From Dryocola sp051297175 (GTDB lineage Bacteria; Pseudomonadota; Gammaproteobacteria; Enterobacterales; Enterobacteriaceae), in NCBI RefSeq assembly GCF_051297175.1, contig NZ_JBINNY010000001.1, positions 3,906,001 to 3,970,000 on the forward strand: a stretch of 64,000 bases of DNA. The letters run 5' to 3'. The translations under genes were made by a program, and so were the position numbers. Positions within the stretch are counted from its first letter, which is position 1. Each line of letters starts with the position of its first letter. Shown here piece after piece: positions 34,537 through 42,801 of this stretch. The notes beneath the pieces are model-generated. The model was not told the origin of the DNA. It ran no database searches and worked only from the letters and a program-made list of their open reading frames with translations.

Positions 34537-35448
34537 ATGCTGTGGTTCAAAAATTTAATGGTTTACCGTTTAAGCCGCGACATCACGCTTAACGCTGATG
34601 AAATGGAAAAACAGTTGGCCGCCTTCACCTTCAGCCCTTGCGGCAGCCAGGATATGGCAAAAACCGGCTGGGTGCCACCGATGGGCTCGCACAGTGATGC
34701 ATTAACCCACGCCAATAACGGGCAGATTGTGATTTGCGCCCGCAAAGAAGAAAAAATCCTCCCGTCGCCGGTTATCAAACAGGCGCTGGAAGCCAAAATC
34801 GGCAAGCTCGAAGCCGACCAGGGCCGCAAGCTGAAGAAAACCGAGAAAGATTCCCTGAAGGACGAAGTGCTGCACTCTCTGCTGCCGCGCGCCTTTAGCC
34901 GCTTCAGTCAGACCATGATGTGGATCGACACCGTTAACGGCCTGATCATGGTTGACTGCGCGAGCGCCAAAAAAGCCGAAGACACGCTGGCCCTGCTGCG
35001 TAAAAGCTTAGGTTCACTGCCGGTTGTGCCGCTGGCGCTGGAAACGCCAATCGAACTGACGCTCACCGAATGGGTGCGTTCCGGGGACGTGCCGGCAGGC
35101 TTCGCGTTGATGGATGAAGCCGAGCTGAAAGCGATTCTTGAAGGCGGCGGCGTTATCCGCTGCAAGCAGCAGGATCTGGTGTGCGACGAAATAGCCACCC
35201 ACATCGAAGCGGGGAAAGTGGTCACTAAGCTGGCGCTGGACTGGCAGGAGCGCATTCAGTTCCTGATCGCGGACGACGGCTCCATCAAGCGTCTGAAGTT
35301 TGCCGATACGCTGCGCGAGCAGAACGACGATATCGACCGCGAAGACTTCGGCCAGCGTTTTGATGCTGATTTTATTCTGATGACCGGCGAGCTTGCGGCG
35401 CTGATTAAGAATCTGGTTGAGGCGTTGGGCGGGGAAGCACAGAAGTAA
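34537..35448 (+). CDS. rdgC: RdgC nucleoid/recombination-associated protein
   Basis: This 303-residue protein has the same length as E. coli RdgC and is near-identical over long stretches (for example QDMAKTGWVPPMGSHSDALT and DIDREDFGQRFDADFIL). RdgC is a ring-shaped dimer that encircles DNA and limits RecA loading. The gene is monocistronic, divergent from mak and convergent with ppnP. An inverted-repeat element follows the stop. Confidence 0.97.
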   Translation: MLWFKNLMVYRLSRDITLNADEMEKQLAAFTFSPCGSQDMAKTGWVPPMGSHSDALTHANNGQIVICARKEEKILPSPVIKQALEAKIGKLEADQGRKLKKTEKDSLKDEVLHSLLPRAFSRFSQTMMWIDTVNGLIMVDCASAKKAEDTLALLRKSLGSLPVVPLALETPIELTLTEWVRSGDVPAGFALMDEAELKAILEGGGVIRCKQQDLVCDEIATHIEAGKVVTKLALDWQERIQFLIADDGSIKRLKFADTLREQNDDIDREDFGQRFDADFILMTGELAALIKNLVEALGGEAQK

Positions 35449-35467
35449 TCACGTAAAGAGCGGTTCG

Positions 35468-35518
35468 CCCTCACCCCGCCCCTCTCCCCCAGGAGAGGGA
35501 GGATAAACGGAGTGAGGG
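35468..35518. repeat. nested inverted repeat between rdgC and ppnP
   Basis: An outer pair CCCTCAC (35468-35474) / GTGAGGG (35512-35518) encloses an inner pair CCTCTCC / GGAGAGG. Related elements lie at 53,934-54,015. It separates convergent genes and could act as a bidirectional terminator. Confidence 0.65.
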
Positions 35519-35526
35519 TAAAATGA

Positions 35527-35820
35527 TTATTTATCAGCCAGGTAGCGGCAAAGATAAGAGGTTGGCTCAGCGACCTGCAGATGGAACTCGCTGTGGCCCG
35601 GCACGTTGAAAACATCGCCTGCCGAGTAGGTCTTCCACTCGGTTTCCCCCGGCAGCAGAACGTGCAGCGCGCCGCTGACCACGGTCATCTCTTCAGGCTG
35701 TGCGGTACCGAAGTTATATTCCCCTTCCGCCATTACCCCTACGCTTGCTCGGCCAGTGCTGCTGCTGGTAAATCCAATGGATTTCACTTTGCCTGAGAAG
35801 TACTCATTACTTTGTAGCAT
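35527..35820 (-). CDS. ppnP: PpnP pyrimidine/purine nucleoside phosphorylase
   Basis: This 97-residue single-domain cupin is close to E. coli YaiE/PpnP (94 aa; here three extra C-terminal residues). It shares MLQSNEYFSGKVKSIGF at the start and VFNVPGHSEFHLQVAEPTSY near the end. The enzyme splits nucleosides with phosphate to base and ribose-1-phosphate. It lies 81 nt downstream of aroM on the same strand and may be co-transcribed with it. Confidence 0.94.
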   Translation of the reverse strand: MLQSNEYFSGKVKSIGFTSSSTGRASVGVMAEGEYNFGTAQPEEMTVVSGALHVLLPGETEWKTYSAGDVFNVPGHSEFHLQVAEPTSYLCRYLADK

Positions 35821-35901
35821 GGACTGGTCCTTTTAAAAATTGTTCAGAAAAACAATATAGAGGCCAACCTTAGAGGCTGTCACGCGAATTGTTGCCCGCC
35901 G

Positions 35902-36579
35902 TCAGGCAAGCAGTTCCGAGGCCAGGCGAGCAACCAGAACGTTCGATAACAATACCGGCACTTCCAGCGCTTTTTGCAGCATATCGCGGTGCTTTTGGTG
36001 ATAGCCAAGGCAGTCCAGCACCAGCACATCCGCGCCCGCAAAGAGCAGTTTTCGCGCCGCATTGAGCAAATCTTCGTCCGTACCGTGTACCGGATTCGCC
36101 AGCTCGTAAAGCGGCTGATGCTTCAGCTGCTGCCATTTTTTATGCTGCGATTTCAGCAGTTCCGGGATAGGTAAAATTATGCCTACCTGGTGCCCGTCGA
36201 CAATCGAGGCCACCAGCGGTGGAATAATGCGTTCAGGCTCCAGCAGAATGCCGTTGCGCGCTGAGAGATTGCTGAAGCGCTCGGTGCTCATCAGCAAAAT
36301 AACGTCGTAATCCTGTTTATCCAGCAGCGCGATCACGCCCTGCAAAGCCTGTTCGACCCGGAGTTTGCTGACGTGAATGATGGTGCGGTCAGACAGCAGG
36401 GTAAGGATCTCTTCTTCGCCCGGCTGCGGGCCAAATTCAGCGGTCACGTCCTCACGCGACATGTTGCCCAACAGCGTAACGTGTTTAATCTGCTCTTCAG
36501 AAATATGTTCGGTTAACAGCGGCAGAATTTCACTGACGGGAACCACGCCGATGGTGAGAATGGCCAATGCTGGTTTCAT
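35902..36579 (-). CDS. aroM: AroM family protein
   Basis: This 225-residue cytosolic protein of the AroM family resembles Asp/Glu racemase-like folds (for example DVLVLDCLGYHQKHR and IIPPLVASIVDGHQ). Its biochemical role is not established. In E. coli it belongs to the TyrR-regulated aroL-yaiA-aroM unit, and the same order is seen here. A gap of about 283 nt separates it from yaiA. Confidence 0.92.
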   Translation of the reverse strand: MKPALAILTIGVVPVSEILPLLTEHISEEQIKHVTLLGNMSREDVTAEFGPQPGEEEILTLLSDRTIIHVSKLRVEQALQGVIALLDKQDYDVILLMSTERFSNLSARNGILLEPERIIPPLVASIVDGHQVGIILPIPELLKSQHKKWQQLKHQPLYELANPVHGTDEDLLNAARKLLFAGADVLVLDCLGYHQKHRDMLQKALEVPVLLSNVLVARLASELLA

Positions 36580-36862
36580 GTTTCGTTCCGCCTCTATCTC
36601 GTATCAGCCCCTTGTGCTGCGCTGGTACTTTTTCCACTTGATGATGTTGGCCGCAGGGGTCGCTTTATTATTAACCACAAAGCGTAGCAGCATATCGCAG
36701 GCGCATCCCCGATCCTTTAACGAAACGTCAATGACATCTCTACATAACATTATCGTAATGATTTTTTAACTGTATAAGGGGATAAAAAATGTGATTGCGC
36801 AGTGGGAGAGCATTTTTTTGAGATAATTCGCGGGAGAGTTTCGGCATCCGTGCCGGTGTGCA

Positions 36863-37054
36863 TCAGGTTTTATCCGGGTCTTCATAACGCCGTTTGGCAT
36901 CCAGCGCTTCCTGCTCGGACTGATGTTCGCTGATCAGCGTATCCGGGTGGGGATGGTCAGCCCTAAGTTGATACCAGGTCACGGTTTCGGTTTGTGAACC
37001 CTTCTGGACTTCAACTATGCGCGCCTGTCGCGGGTATGGAGGTTTGCTCGCCAT
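36863..37054 (-). CDS. yaiA: YaiA family small protein
   Basis: This 63-residue cytosolic protein has the same length as E. coli YaiA, with conserved TVTWYQLRADHP and KRRYEDPDK. Function is unknown; it is linked to aroL in an operon. I chose ATG 37054 because GGAAG is well placed before it and the N-terminus then matches E. coli. An upstream in-frame ATG would add six residues. It starts 44 nt after the aroL stop. Confidence 0.9.
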   Translation of the reverse strand: MASKPPYPRQARIVEVQKGSQTETVTWYQLRADHPHPDTLISEHQSEQEALDAKRRYEDPDKT

Positions 37055-37098
37055 CGCTCTTCCTTCAGTCATGGATGAGCGTTAAGTATAGACGAGGA

Positions 37099-37623
37099 TT
37101 AACTGGCGCGGGCCATCTGCAAAGCGGCAAGTACCGCATCTACAACGGCTTCCGGCGTGCGGGCAGCATCAATGACGTGATGCGCGGCCTGGCGATAGAG
37201 CGCTTCGCGGGCGGCCAATACCTCGACGATTTCGTCGGTAATCGGCTTGCCGGTTAACGTTGGGCGCTGCCCTTCTTCAGGGAAAGCTTCGAGGCGATCA
37301 GCGAGGATTTGCGCCGGAGCGCGCAGGTAGATCACCACGCCCTGCTCGCGCATAAACTGGCGATTGCCTTCGGCCAGCACCATACCGCCACCGGTCGCCA
37401 CCACCACGCCCGGCGCGGTGACGCTTTTTAGCGCCTGAGATTCACGCGCGCGAAAACCGTCCCATCCTTCCTGCGCCACGATATCCGCCACGCTCATGTT
37501 GGTGCTGGTCAGCAGGTAGTTATCGGTATCGACAAAATCGCGGCCCAACGCCTGCGCTAAAGCCGTGCCAACGGTGGTTTTACCGCAGCCGCGCGCGCCG
37601 ACCAGAAAAATGGGTTGAGTCAT
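37099..37623 (-). CDS. aroL: AroL shikimate kinase II
   Basis: This 174-residue P-loop kinase has Walker A GARGCGKTT (9-17), the shikimate-binding DTD motif (FVDTDNYLL), a GGG motif (ATGGGMVL) and a lid region with RPTL. It phosphorylates shikimate to shikimate-3-phosphate in aromatic amino-acid synthesis. Length equals E. coli AroL (174 aa). TyrR-box-like sites upstream indicate repression by tyrosine-bound TyrR, as in E. coli. It is first in the aroL-yaiA-aroM unit. Confidence 0.96.
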   Translation of the reverse strand: MTQPIFLVGARGCGKTTVGTALAQALGRDFVDTDNYLLTSTNMSVADIVAQEGWDGFRARESQALKSVTAPGVVVATGGGMVLAEGNRQFMREQGVVIYLRAPAQILADRLEAFPEEGQRPTLTGKPITDEIVEVLAAREALYRQAAHHVIDAARTPEAVVDAVLAALQMARAS

Positions 37624-37713
37624 CAGGAGCTATTCCTCAGCAGTAAGCCTGGGTGGTAATCACTATGTCTAAAAACGAGCCCATCATACCAGCAAACTAG
37701 TACGCGAGATAGG

Positions 37714-37731
37714 TGTAAGAAAAACGTTACA
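37714..37731 (-). promoter_or_regulatory. TyrR-box-like site 1
   Basis: TGTAAG-N6-GTTACA matches the palindromic TyrR consensus TGTAAA-N6-TTTACA with one mismatch per arm. Confidence 0.7.
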
Positions 37732-37742
37732 AACAACATTTC

Positions 37743-37760
37743 TGCTACATCGCTTTTACA
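37743..37760 (-). promoter_or_regulatory. TyrR-box-like site 2
   Basis: TGCTAC-N6-TTTACA has one perfect half and one weak half of the TyrR consensus. It lies 11 bp from site 1; E. coli aroL also has several TyrR boxes. Confidence 0.55.
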
Positions 37761-37789
37761 GAAAAGCTTGCGGCAGCAAGCCTGAAACC

Positions 37790-37807
37790 TGTAAAGGAAA
37801 TCTACCA
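37790..37807 (-). promoter_or_regulatory. possible weak TyrR-box-like site 3
   Basis: TGTAAA-N6-CTACCA has one perfect half and one poor half of the TyrR consensus. This is support by position only. Confidence 0.3.
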
Positions 37808-37973
37808 GTAAATCTGTGCGCCACCTTACTTGAAAGCCCCGGTGAAAAACAACCCCAAAGAAGTTGGGATCCAGTAACACATTTCTGCACAGCTTTACCC
37901 TCGTCCGATTTTACAGATGACGATTCTGAACCAGACTGAAGTGTGAGAACTCATGATGACAGAGGAATGAACC

Positions 37974-38672
37974 ATGCAATCTGAAGAGCAACGTCTGATA
38001 GACGGGCTTTTTGGCCGTCTGAAACAGGCCGAAGAGAACAGCAGCCCGCGGGACAGCGCCGCAGAACAGCTTATCGCTCAACATCTTGCCCAGCAGCCGG
38101 GAGCCGCCTATTACATGGCGCAAACGATCCTGATTCAGGAAGCGGCGATGAAACAGCTCAACGCGCGCGTTCAGGGGCTGGAAGGCCAGATAGCACAGCT
38201 CCAGCATGCGGCACGCCAGCAGCAGAGCAGCGGCGGATTCCTGGCCGGGCTGTTTGGTTCAGGTTCTTCGCGTGTTGCGGACCCTATCCCCGGCGCGCAG
38301 CAGTACCAGAACATGCAGCCCGGCAGCTATAACGCACCGCAGCAAACGGCACCGGGCTACGCCGCCGCGCCGCGCGGAAACGGCTTTATGGCCGGGGCGC
38401 TGCAAACGGCTGCGGGCGTGGCAGGCGGGGTGATTATGGCGGATATGCTGACCAGCATGTTCCACCACACGCAGCCCGAGGAGCTGGTGAACATTATCAA
38501 CGAACCGGCCCAGCCGGTGGACAACTCGGCGGTCAACGCCGTTGAAGACTACAACCAGGCGGACGACAGCCAGTTCCTCAATCAGGACGCGGGCCTGCCG
38601 CAGGACGACGCCAACGACTATTACGATCCGGGAAACGACGATTTTGGCAATGACGACGACAGTTTGATTTAA
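37974..38672 (+). CDS. DUF2076 family protein
   Basis: This 232-residue protein matches the DUF2076 pattern. An N-terminal helical region (~1-85) has E-x-L-I-D-x-L-F and paired Gln/Ala helices. A Gly/Ser/Gln-rich linker with SGGFLAGLFGSG follows, then a hydrophobic Gly/Ala stretch (~140-162). The acidic tail is rich in Asp/Asn (about 200-232). Function is unknown. The ribosome-binding site is strong. Its stop overlaps by a few bases the stop of convergent yaiI (38669-38672). It is not found in the E. coli K-12 copy of this neighbourhood as I recall it. Confidence 0.85.
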   Translation: MQSEEQRLIDGLFGRLKQAEENSSPRDSAAEQLIAQHLAQQPGAAYYMAQTILIQEAAMKQLNARVQGLEGQIAQLQHAARQQQSSGGFLAGLFGSGSSRVADPIPGAQQYQNMQPGSYNAPQQTAPGYAAAPRGNGFMAGALQTAAGVAGGVIMADMLTSMFHHTQPEELVNIINEPAQPVDNSAVNAVEDYNQADDSQFLNQDAGLPQDDANDYYDPGNDDFGNDDDSLI

Positions 38673-39130
38673 GCTTTTTTGGCCCGCGCGGCGGCCAGCA
38701 GCCATTTTTCCAACTCGTTGGCAAACTGCTGGCGGTCGCGCTGGTTCAGGCTGTCCGGCCCGCCCGTCTGCACGCCGCTCGCCCGCAGGGTATCCATAAA
38801 ATCACGCATGGTTAACCGTTCGCGAATGGTGGCGGGCGTATAGCGTTCGCCGCGAGGATTCAGCGCCACGGCGCCCTTTTCAATGACGTCTGCGGCGAGA
38901 GGAATATCGGCGGTGATCACCAGATCGCCGCTTTCGCAGCGGCGCACGATTTCGTTATCCGCCACGTCAAAACCCGTCGCCACCTGAAGCGTGCGAATAA
39001 AGCGCGACGGCGGCGTTTTCAGGCCCTGATTCGCCACCAGCGTCACCATAATCTGCGCGCGGTCGGCGGCGCGAAAAAGCACTTCCTTGATGACTTTTGG
39101 ACACGCGTCGGCGTCCACCCAAATTTGCAT
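38669..39130 (-). CDS. yaiI: YaiI/UPF0178 (PIN-like) protein
   Basis: This 153-residue protein is close to E. coli YaiI, with the acidic N-terminal motif WVDADACPKVI and DLVITADIPLA. These are consistent with the NYN/PIN-like nuclease fold proposed for the family; no activity is established. Its start overlaps by one base the stop of the DUF421 gene upstream, so the two are likely co-transcribed. Confidence 0.93.
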   Translation of the reverse strand: MQIWVDADACPKVIKEVLFRAADRAQIMVTLVANQGLKTPPSRFIRTLQVATGFDVADNEIVRRCESGDLVITADIPLAADVIEKGAVALNPRGERYTPATIRERLTMRDFMDTLRASGVQTGGPDSLNQRDRQQFANELEKWLLAAARAKKA

Positions 39131-39585
39131 TACGACTCCTGATCTTCAGCGGGAATGATGGCGATCTTGCCGTTCTTTTCCAGAATGGCAAATTTTATCT
39201 GATCCATCCGTTCCAACCCCTGGCTTATGCGCGCCGAAGAGAGAATGTCCTCATCGGAAATGCCCGCCTTGCGCATTCGCTTGCCGAGCGGCCGCCCGTG
39301 CTCCACCAGAATCAGCGGCGATCCGTCGATAAACAGCTCGACCTTCGGAAAGCGCTCTTTGATTTTGCCAAACACGATATCCATCGCGATCAGCGTGATA
39401 ATGGTGATCGCAGCCCCGGTAAAGGAAAAGTCATCCCCCAGCAGCGCCTGCTGCGTGGCCTCGCTGATTATCAGCAGCAGAATAAAATCAAACGATGTCA
39501 TCTCCAGCAGCGTGCGTCGCCCGGCGATTTTCAGCACGATCATCAGCAAAACGTACATGCCCACGGCACGTAATACGCTATCCAT
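39130..39585 (-). CDS. DUF421 (YetF-type) membrane protein
   Basis: This 151-residue protein has three N-terminal membrane helices (~5-25, 33-47, 55-72). A cytoplasmic YetF-like domain follows with IDGSPLILVEHGRPL and RMRKAGISDEDILSSAR, typical of the DUF421/YcaP family. Role is unknown. It sits between yaiI and an unknown anchored protein on the same strand with almost no gaps, suggesting a three-gene operon. Confidence 0.88.
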   Translation of the reverse strand: MDSVLRAVGMYVLLMIVLKIAGRRTLLEMTSFDFILLLIISEATQQALLGDDFSFTGAAITIITLIAMDIVFGKIKERFPKVELFIDGSPLILVEHGRPLGKRMRKAGISDEDILSSARISQGLERMDQIKFAILEKNGKIAIIPAEDQES

Positions 39586-39595
39586 GTTCGATTCC

Positions 39596-40111
39596 TTAGG
39601 GGAGAACCCACTGGCTTAACGTCACGGGTTCCGCCCCTTTGTGGGTGATAGTGGAAGTGAAATGCCCGGAAGACTGCGGCTGCGCGGTTAGCCACATCGC
39701 CTGTTCGCGGTTCGGGCTGGCGGGCCAGGTCAGCACCATCTCATGCAGGCTGGTATGGGTGACCAGCGGCTGCGGCTGTAGCGTTTCGATTTCAAAGTTA
39801 TCCATAAAGTCGCGCCCGAGGGTCAGTACCGTCGGCTCGCCGGTCAGGGCCTTAATGCGAAAGGTGTAGGTTTCATTGGTCATCGCGCGCATCACCCGCT
39901 GGTATTCAACGCTCAGCGTCCCGTCTTTGTTGACCGCCGTGGTTTGGCTTAGCGGCCCGTCGGAAAATGCTCCGAATAGCGCCAGTATCACCAGCGCAAT
40001 CAGCACCCTGCTGCCCCACTTCTCCAGCTGCCACTCCTTCATTTGCCAGTGCATATCTTCCTGCACCGGGCTGCTGCGGCTGGCGTATTCATCTTGAACG
40101 CGCTTTCCCAT
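39596..40111 (-). CDS. unknown membrane-anchored protein
   Basis: This 171-residue protein has a charged, probably cytoplasmic N-terminus (1-32) and one membrane helix (~35-50, VLIALVILALFGAF). A beta-rich, probably periplasmic domain (~55-171) has no Cys and no motif I recognise. GGAGG precedes the ATG. It ends 10 nt before the DUF421 gene, so the two may act together at the inner membrane (inference from position only). Confidence 0.75.
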   Translation of the reverse strand: MGKRVQDEYASRSSPVQEDMHWQMKEWQLEKWGSRVLIALVILALFGAFSDGPLSQTTAVNKDGTLSVEYQRVMRAMTNETYTFRIKALTGEPTVLTLGRDFMDNFEIETLQPQPLVTHTSLHEMVLTWPASPNREQAMWLTAQPQSSGHFTSTITHKGAEPVTLSQWVLP

Positions 40112-40206
40112 GGCTTACCTCCGACTGTTTTGCTTAAGCGTAGCCGAATCGCCTGAAAGCGCGTTAAGCTATAGCCCTGCAAACATCACAGACATGGAGC
40201 GACGCT

Positions 40207-41016
40207 TTGGACAAGAAAATTGGTTTTATTGGCTGCGGCAATATGGGCAAGGCCATTCTGGGAGGCTTAATCGCCAGCAAACAGGTGCTGCCGGGCAACA
40301 TCTGGGTCTACACCCCGTCGCCGGATAAAGTAGACGCGCTGCGCGAAGAGTTCGGCGTCAACGCCGCGCAGAGCGCCCAGGAAGTCGCGCAGATTGCCGA
40401 CATCGTTTTTGGCGCGGTGAAGCCTAATGTGATGCTAAAAGTGCTCGGCGAAGTCACCTCCAGCCTGAACAAAGACACGGTGGTTATCTCTATCGCCGCG
40501 GGCATCACGCTCGACTCGCTGGCAACCGCGCTGGGTCACGACCGTAAAATCATTCGCGCGATGCCAAATACCCCCGCGCTGGTCAACGCCGGCATGACGT
40601 CGATCACGCCAAACGCGCTGGTCACGCCGGAAGACATCGCCGACGCGGTCAACATCTTCCGCAGCTTCGGCCAGGCCGAAGTGGTCAACGAAGCGATGAT
40701 CCACCCGGTCGTCGGCGTCAGCGGCTCGGCCCCGGCCTACGTGTTTATGTTTATCGAAGCGATGGCGGATGCGGCAGTCCTCGGCGGAATGCCGCGTAAG
40801 CAGGCCTACCAGTTCGCCGCGCAGGCGGTGATGGGTTCCGCGAAAATGGTGCTGGAAACCGGCAAGCATCCGGCAGAGCTTAAAGACATGGTTTGCTCAC
40901 CGGGCGGCACCACCATTGAAGCGGTAAAAGTGCTGGAAGAGAAAGGCTTCCGCGCCGCGGTGATGGAAGCGATGGTGAAGTGCATGGCGAAGTCAGAGCA
41001 GTTGGGTAAGTCTTAA
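40207..41016 (+). CDS. proC: ProC pyrroline-5-carboxylate reductase
   Basis: This 269-residue enzyme has the same length as E. coli ProC. It has an N-terminal Rossmann motif (GFIGCGNMGKA), the substrate-region signature (RAMPNTPALVNAG) and the family C-terminal pattern (DMVCSPGGTTIEAV). It reduces pyrroline-5-carboxylate to proline with NAD(P)H. The start is TTG at 40207, the only one that gives the conserved DKKIGFIG N-terminus; GGAGCG lies upstream. A hairpin follows the stop. Confidence 0.96.
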   Translation: MDKKIGFIGCGNMGKAILGGLIASKQVLPGNIWVYTPSPDKVDALREEFGVNAAQSAQEVAQIADIVFGAVKPNVMLKVLGEVTSSLNKDTVVISIAAGITLDSLATALGHDRKIIRAMPNTPALVNAGMTSITPNALVTPEDIADAVNIFRSFGQAEVVNEAMIHPVVGVSGSAPAYVFMFIEAMADAAVLGGMPRKQAYQFAAQAVMGSAKMVLETGKHPAELKDMVCSPGGTTIEAVKVLEEKGFRAAVMEAMVKCMAKSEQLGKS

Positions 41017-41030
41017 TTTCTGTTGATGGC

Positions 41031-41056
41031 GCTCTCCCCTCTCACTCCGGGAGAGC
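41031..41056 (+). terminator. probable proC terminator
   Basis: GCTCTCCC / GGGAGAGC form an 8-bp stem 15 nt after the proC stop. GGTAGTTTT follows, a short imperfect T-run. Confidence 0.55.
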
Positions 41057-41064
41057 GGTAGTTT

Positions 41065-41130
41065 TGTAGGGCGGGTAAGCGCAAGCACCGCCCGCAAATA
41101 GGTGGATGGCGCGTGCGCATATCCACCCTA
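41065..41130. repeat. REP-like palindromes between proC and dgcC
   Basis: A GTAGGGCGGGTAAGCGC...GCCCGC unit is followed by a GGTGGATGGCGC...ATCCACC unit. They lie between convergent genes and belong to the window-wide REP-like family. Confidence 0.65.
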
Positions 41131-41168
41131 CGTTTTCCTCAATCCCCCCTTTCACAAAGCAAAACCCG

Positions 41169-42287
41169 TCAGGCGGCGGCTTCGATGCGCCCGCGTCCGG
41201 CATTTTTTGCTTTGTAAAGAGCGACGTCCGCGGCTTTTAACCACTCGCGATAGCTTGTCATCCGATGGTCGAACTCCGCCACGCCCACGCTAATCTGCAA
41301 CGTGACCTGCGGCGCGCACGGCAGTCGGAAGGTGTCCAGGTGCTCGCAGACGCGGATCATCGCCTGGATTGCGCTGTCCTGCGCCGTACCGGACATGATC
41401 ACCCCGAACTCATCGCCGCCGAACCGCCCCACCACGTCCGTCATGCGCAGGGTAAGCTGCAGGTGATCGGTGATGGCGACGATCGCCTCATCGCCCACGT
41501 CGTGGCCGAAGGTATCGTTGATGGATTTGAAGTGATCGATATCGATCAGTAAGAGGGTAGCGTTGCGCTCGTATCGCTTGCAGTTGTCGTACTCGCCGTG
41601 CAGCAGGTGTTCCCAATGCCGTCGGTTGTAGACGCCCGTCATGCCGTCGCGCGTGCTGAGATGCATCAGCCGTCGCTTATGCTCCGCGAGCTTGATTGCC
41701 GTTCGATAGCTGACCAGCCCGTAGTACACCGGGTAGATAATCAGCATCGGCAGGCAGATCCACACCTGGGAAGGCATGGTTTCCAGATTGAGCGGAATAT
41801 GCGACAGGCCCAGGGTTATCGCGCAGGCGCAGGCCAGCAGCCCGAGGCCGGACATGAACAGCTTTACGCCGCCGCAGCCCATATTGTTCATTCCCATCAT
41901 GGCGACGATAAGCGCCGACGGCAGCGCGTTTAGCCCCATCACGGCGACCCACACGCCGCCCATCAGCGAATCGATCAGCAGGTTGCGGATCTCGGCCTTT
42001 GCCGGGTCGGCCGCGCGGTCTGCGATTTGCCAGGCCAGATGCGGCCAGATAAAGCCGTTCGCCACCAGCAGCAGCCACCACCAGCCGGAAATCGGCTGCT
42101 GAACCATCACCGAAGCGACGCAGAAAAACCCCGTTGCCAGCCCTATGACTCTGGGCAGATAGACCCTGCGGGCAAATCGCCGCGCTGAGCGATGCCTGTC
42201 TTCATTGAGGTGGGTCGGGCAGTCCATAGATCCCCCGGAAAACCATCGTCTGAAATCGTATTCATCGCTCATGATAATTAGGAACAT
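41169..42287 (-). CDS. dgcC: DgcC (AdrA/YaiC) diguanylate cyclase
   Basis: This 372-residue protein has an N-terminal MASE2 membrane domain (~25-190, several hydrophobic segments). A GGDEF domain follows with an intact GGDEF (290-294) and an upstream RMTD matching the RxxD product-inhibition site. It should make cyclic di-GMP; in E. coli and Salmonella this enzyme is CsgD-dependent and activates cellulose synthesis. I chose ATG 42287 to match the E. coli N-terminus (371 aa); the longer frame adds 27 unlike residues. It is downstream of psiF and convergent with proC. Confidence 0.93.
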   Translation of the reverse strand: MFLIIMSDEYDFRRWFSGGSMDCPTHLNEDRHRSARRFARRVYLPRVIGLATGFFCVASVMVQQPISGWWWLLLVANGFIWPHLAWQIADRAADPAKAEIRNLLIDSLMGGVWVAVMGLNALPSALIVAMMGMNNMGCGGVKLFMSGLGLLACACAITLGLSHIPLNLETMPSQVWICLPMLIIYPVYYGLVSYRTAIKLAEHKRRLMHLSTRDGMTGVYNRRHWEHLLHGEYDNCKRYERNATLLLIDIDHFKSINDTFGHDVGDEAIVAITDHLQLTLRMTDVVGRFGGDEFGVIMSGTAQDSAIQAMIRVCEHLDTFRLPCAPQVTLQISVGVAEFDHRMTSYREWLKAADVALYKAKNAGRGRIEAAA

Positions 42288-42386
42288 TCTGAAACATTTG
42301 CCGTAATTATAGGAAGGGGTTGGCGGAGGGAAGTATGATATTTCGGGTGAGCCAGCGGGCCGGCTCACCCATTGGGACTACTTAGC

Positions 42387-42695
42387 TTATTTTTTCAGGC
42401 AGTTACTCATGAAGGTTTTTCTCGCATCGCCGGTCAGGGTTTGCTTGCCCGCCTCTGCGTTACAGGCCTTCATTTTTTGCTGCTGGGGGGTGAGGCTTTT
42501 TTCCGCAGGAGCTGACTGGCTGTTCTTCAGGCAGTTGCTCATATAGGTTTTACGCTCGTCCCCTTTCATGGTCTTCGCCGTAGCCTGCTGATTACAGGTC
42601 GTCATGCGCTGCTGCTGCGGGGTCATGGCTTTATCCGCCGCGGCCGCCGAGCCGACTACGCCTGCCAGTAACACCATCACTAAAGCAATTTTCAT
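42387..42695 (-). CDS. psiF: PsiF phosphate-starvation-inducible protein
   Basis: This 102-residue secreted protein has a signal peptide (~1-19) and two PsiF repeats, each with LTPQQQ(R/K)M..CN and a C-terminal (Y/F)MS.CLK. The four conserved Cys could form disulfides. Function is unknown. It lies 106 nt downstream of phoA on the same strand, and in E. coli it is co-transcribed with phoA under PhoB control. Confidence 0.94.
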   Translation of the reverse strand: MKIALVMVLLAGVVGSAAAADKAMTPQQQRMTTCNQQATAKTMKGDERKTYMSNCLKNSQSAPAEKSLTPQQQKMKACNAEAGKQTLTGDARKTFMSNCLKK

Positions 42696-42801
42696 AGCAC
42701 CGTCCTTTTTGTTATATGGCGCTTTAATTCTGGTCGGCAGCGGACAAAAAGGCCAATCCCGACCAGAAGCTTTTAGACATTACCGCGAAAAACGCTTTCG
42801 C

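Larger units (their letters stand above)
37624..37973. promoter_or_regulatory. divergent aroL / DUF2076 promoter region
   Basis: This 350-bp divergent intergenic region carries three TyrR-box-like 18-mers (37714, 37743, 37790) on the aroL side. A strong ribosome-binding site (GAGGAA) lies before the DUF2076 gene on the other side. No gene is seen in it. Confidence 0.7.
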
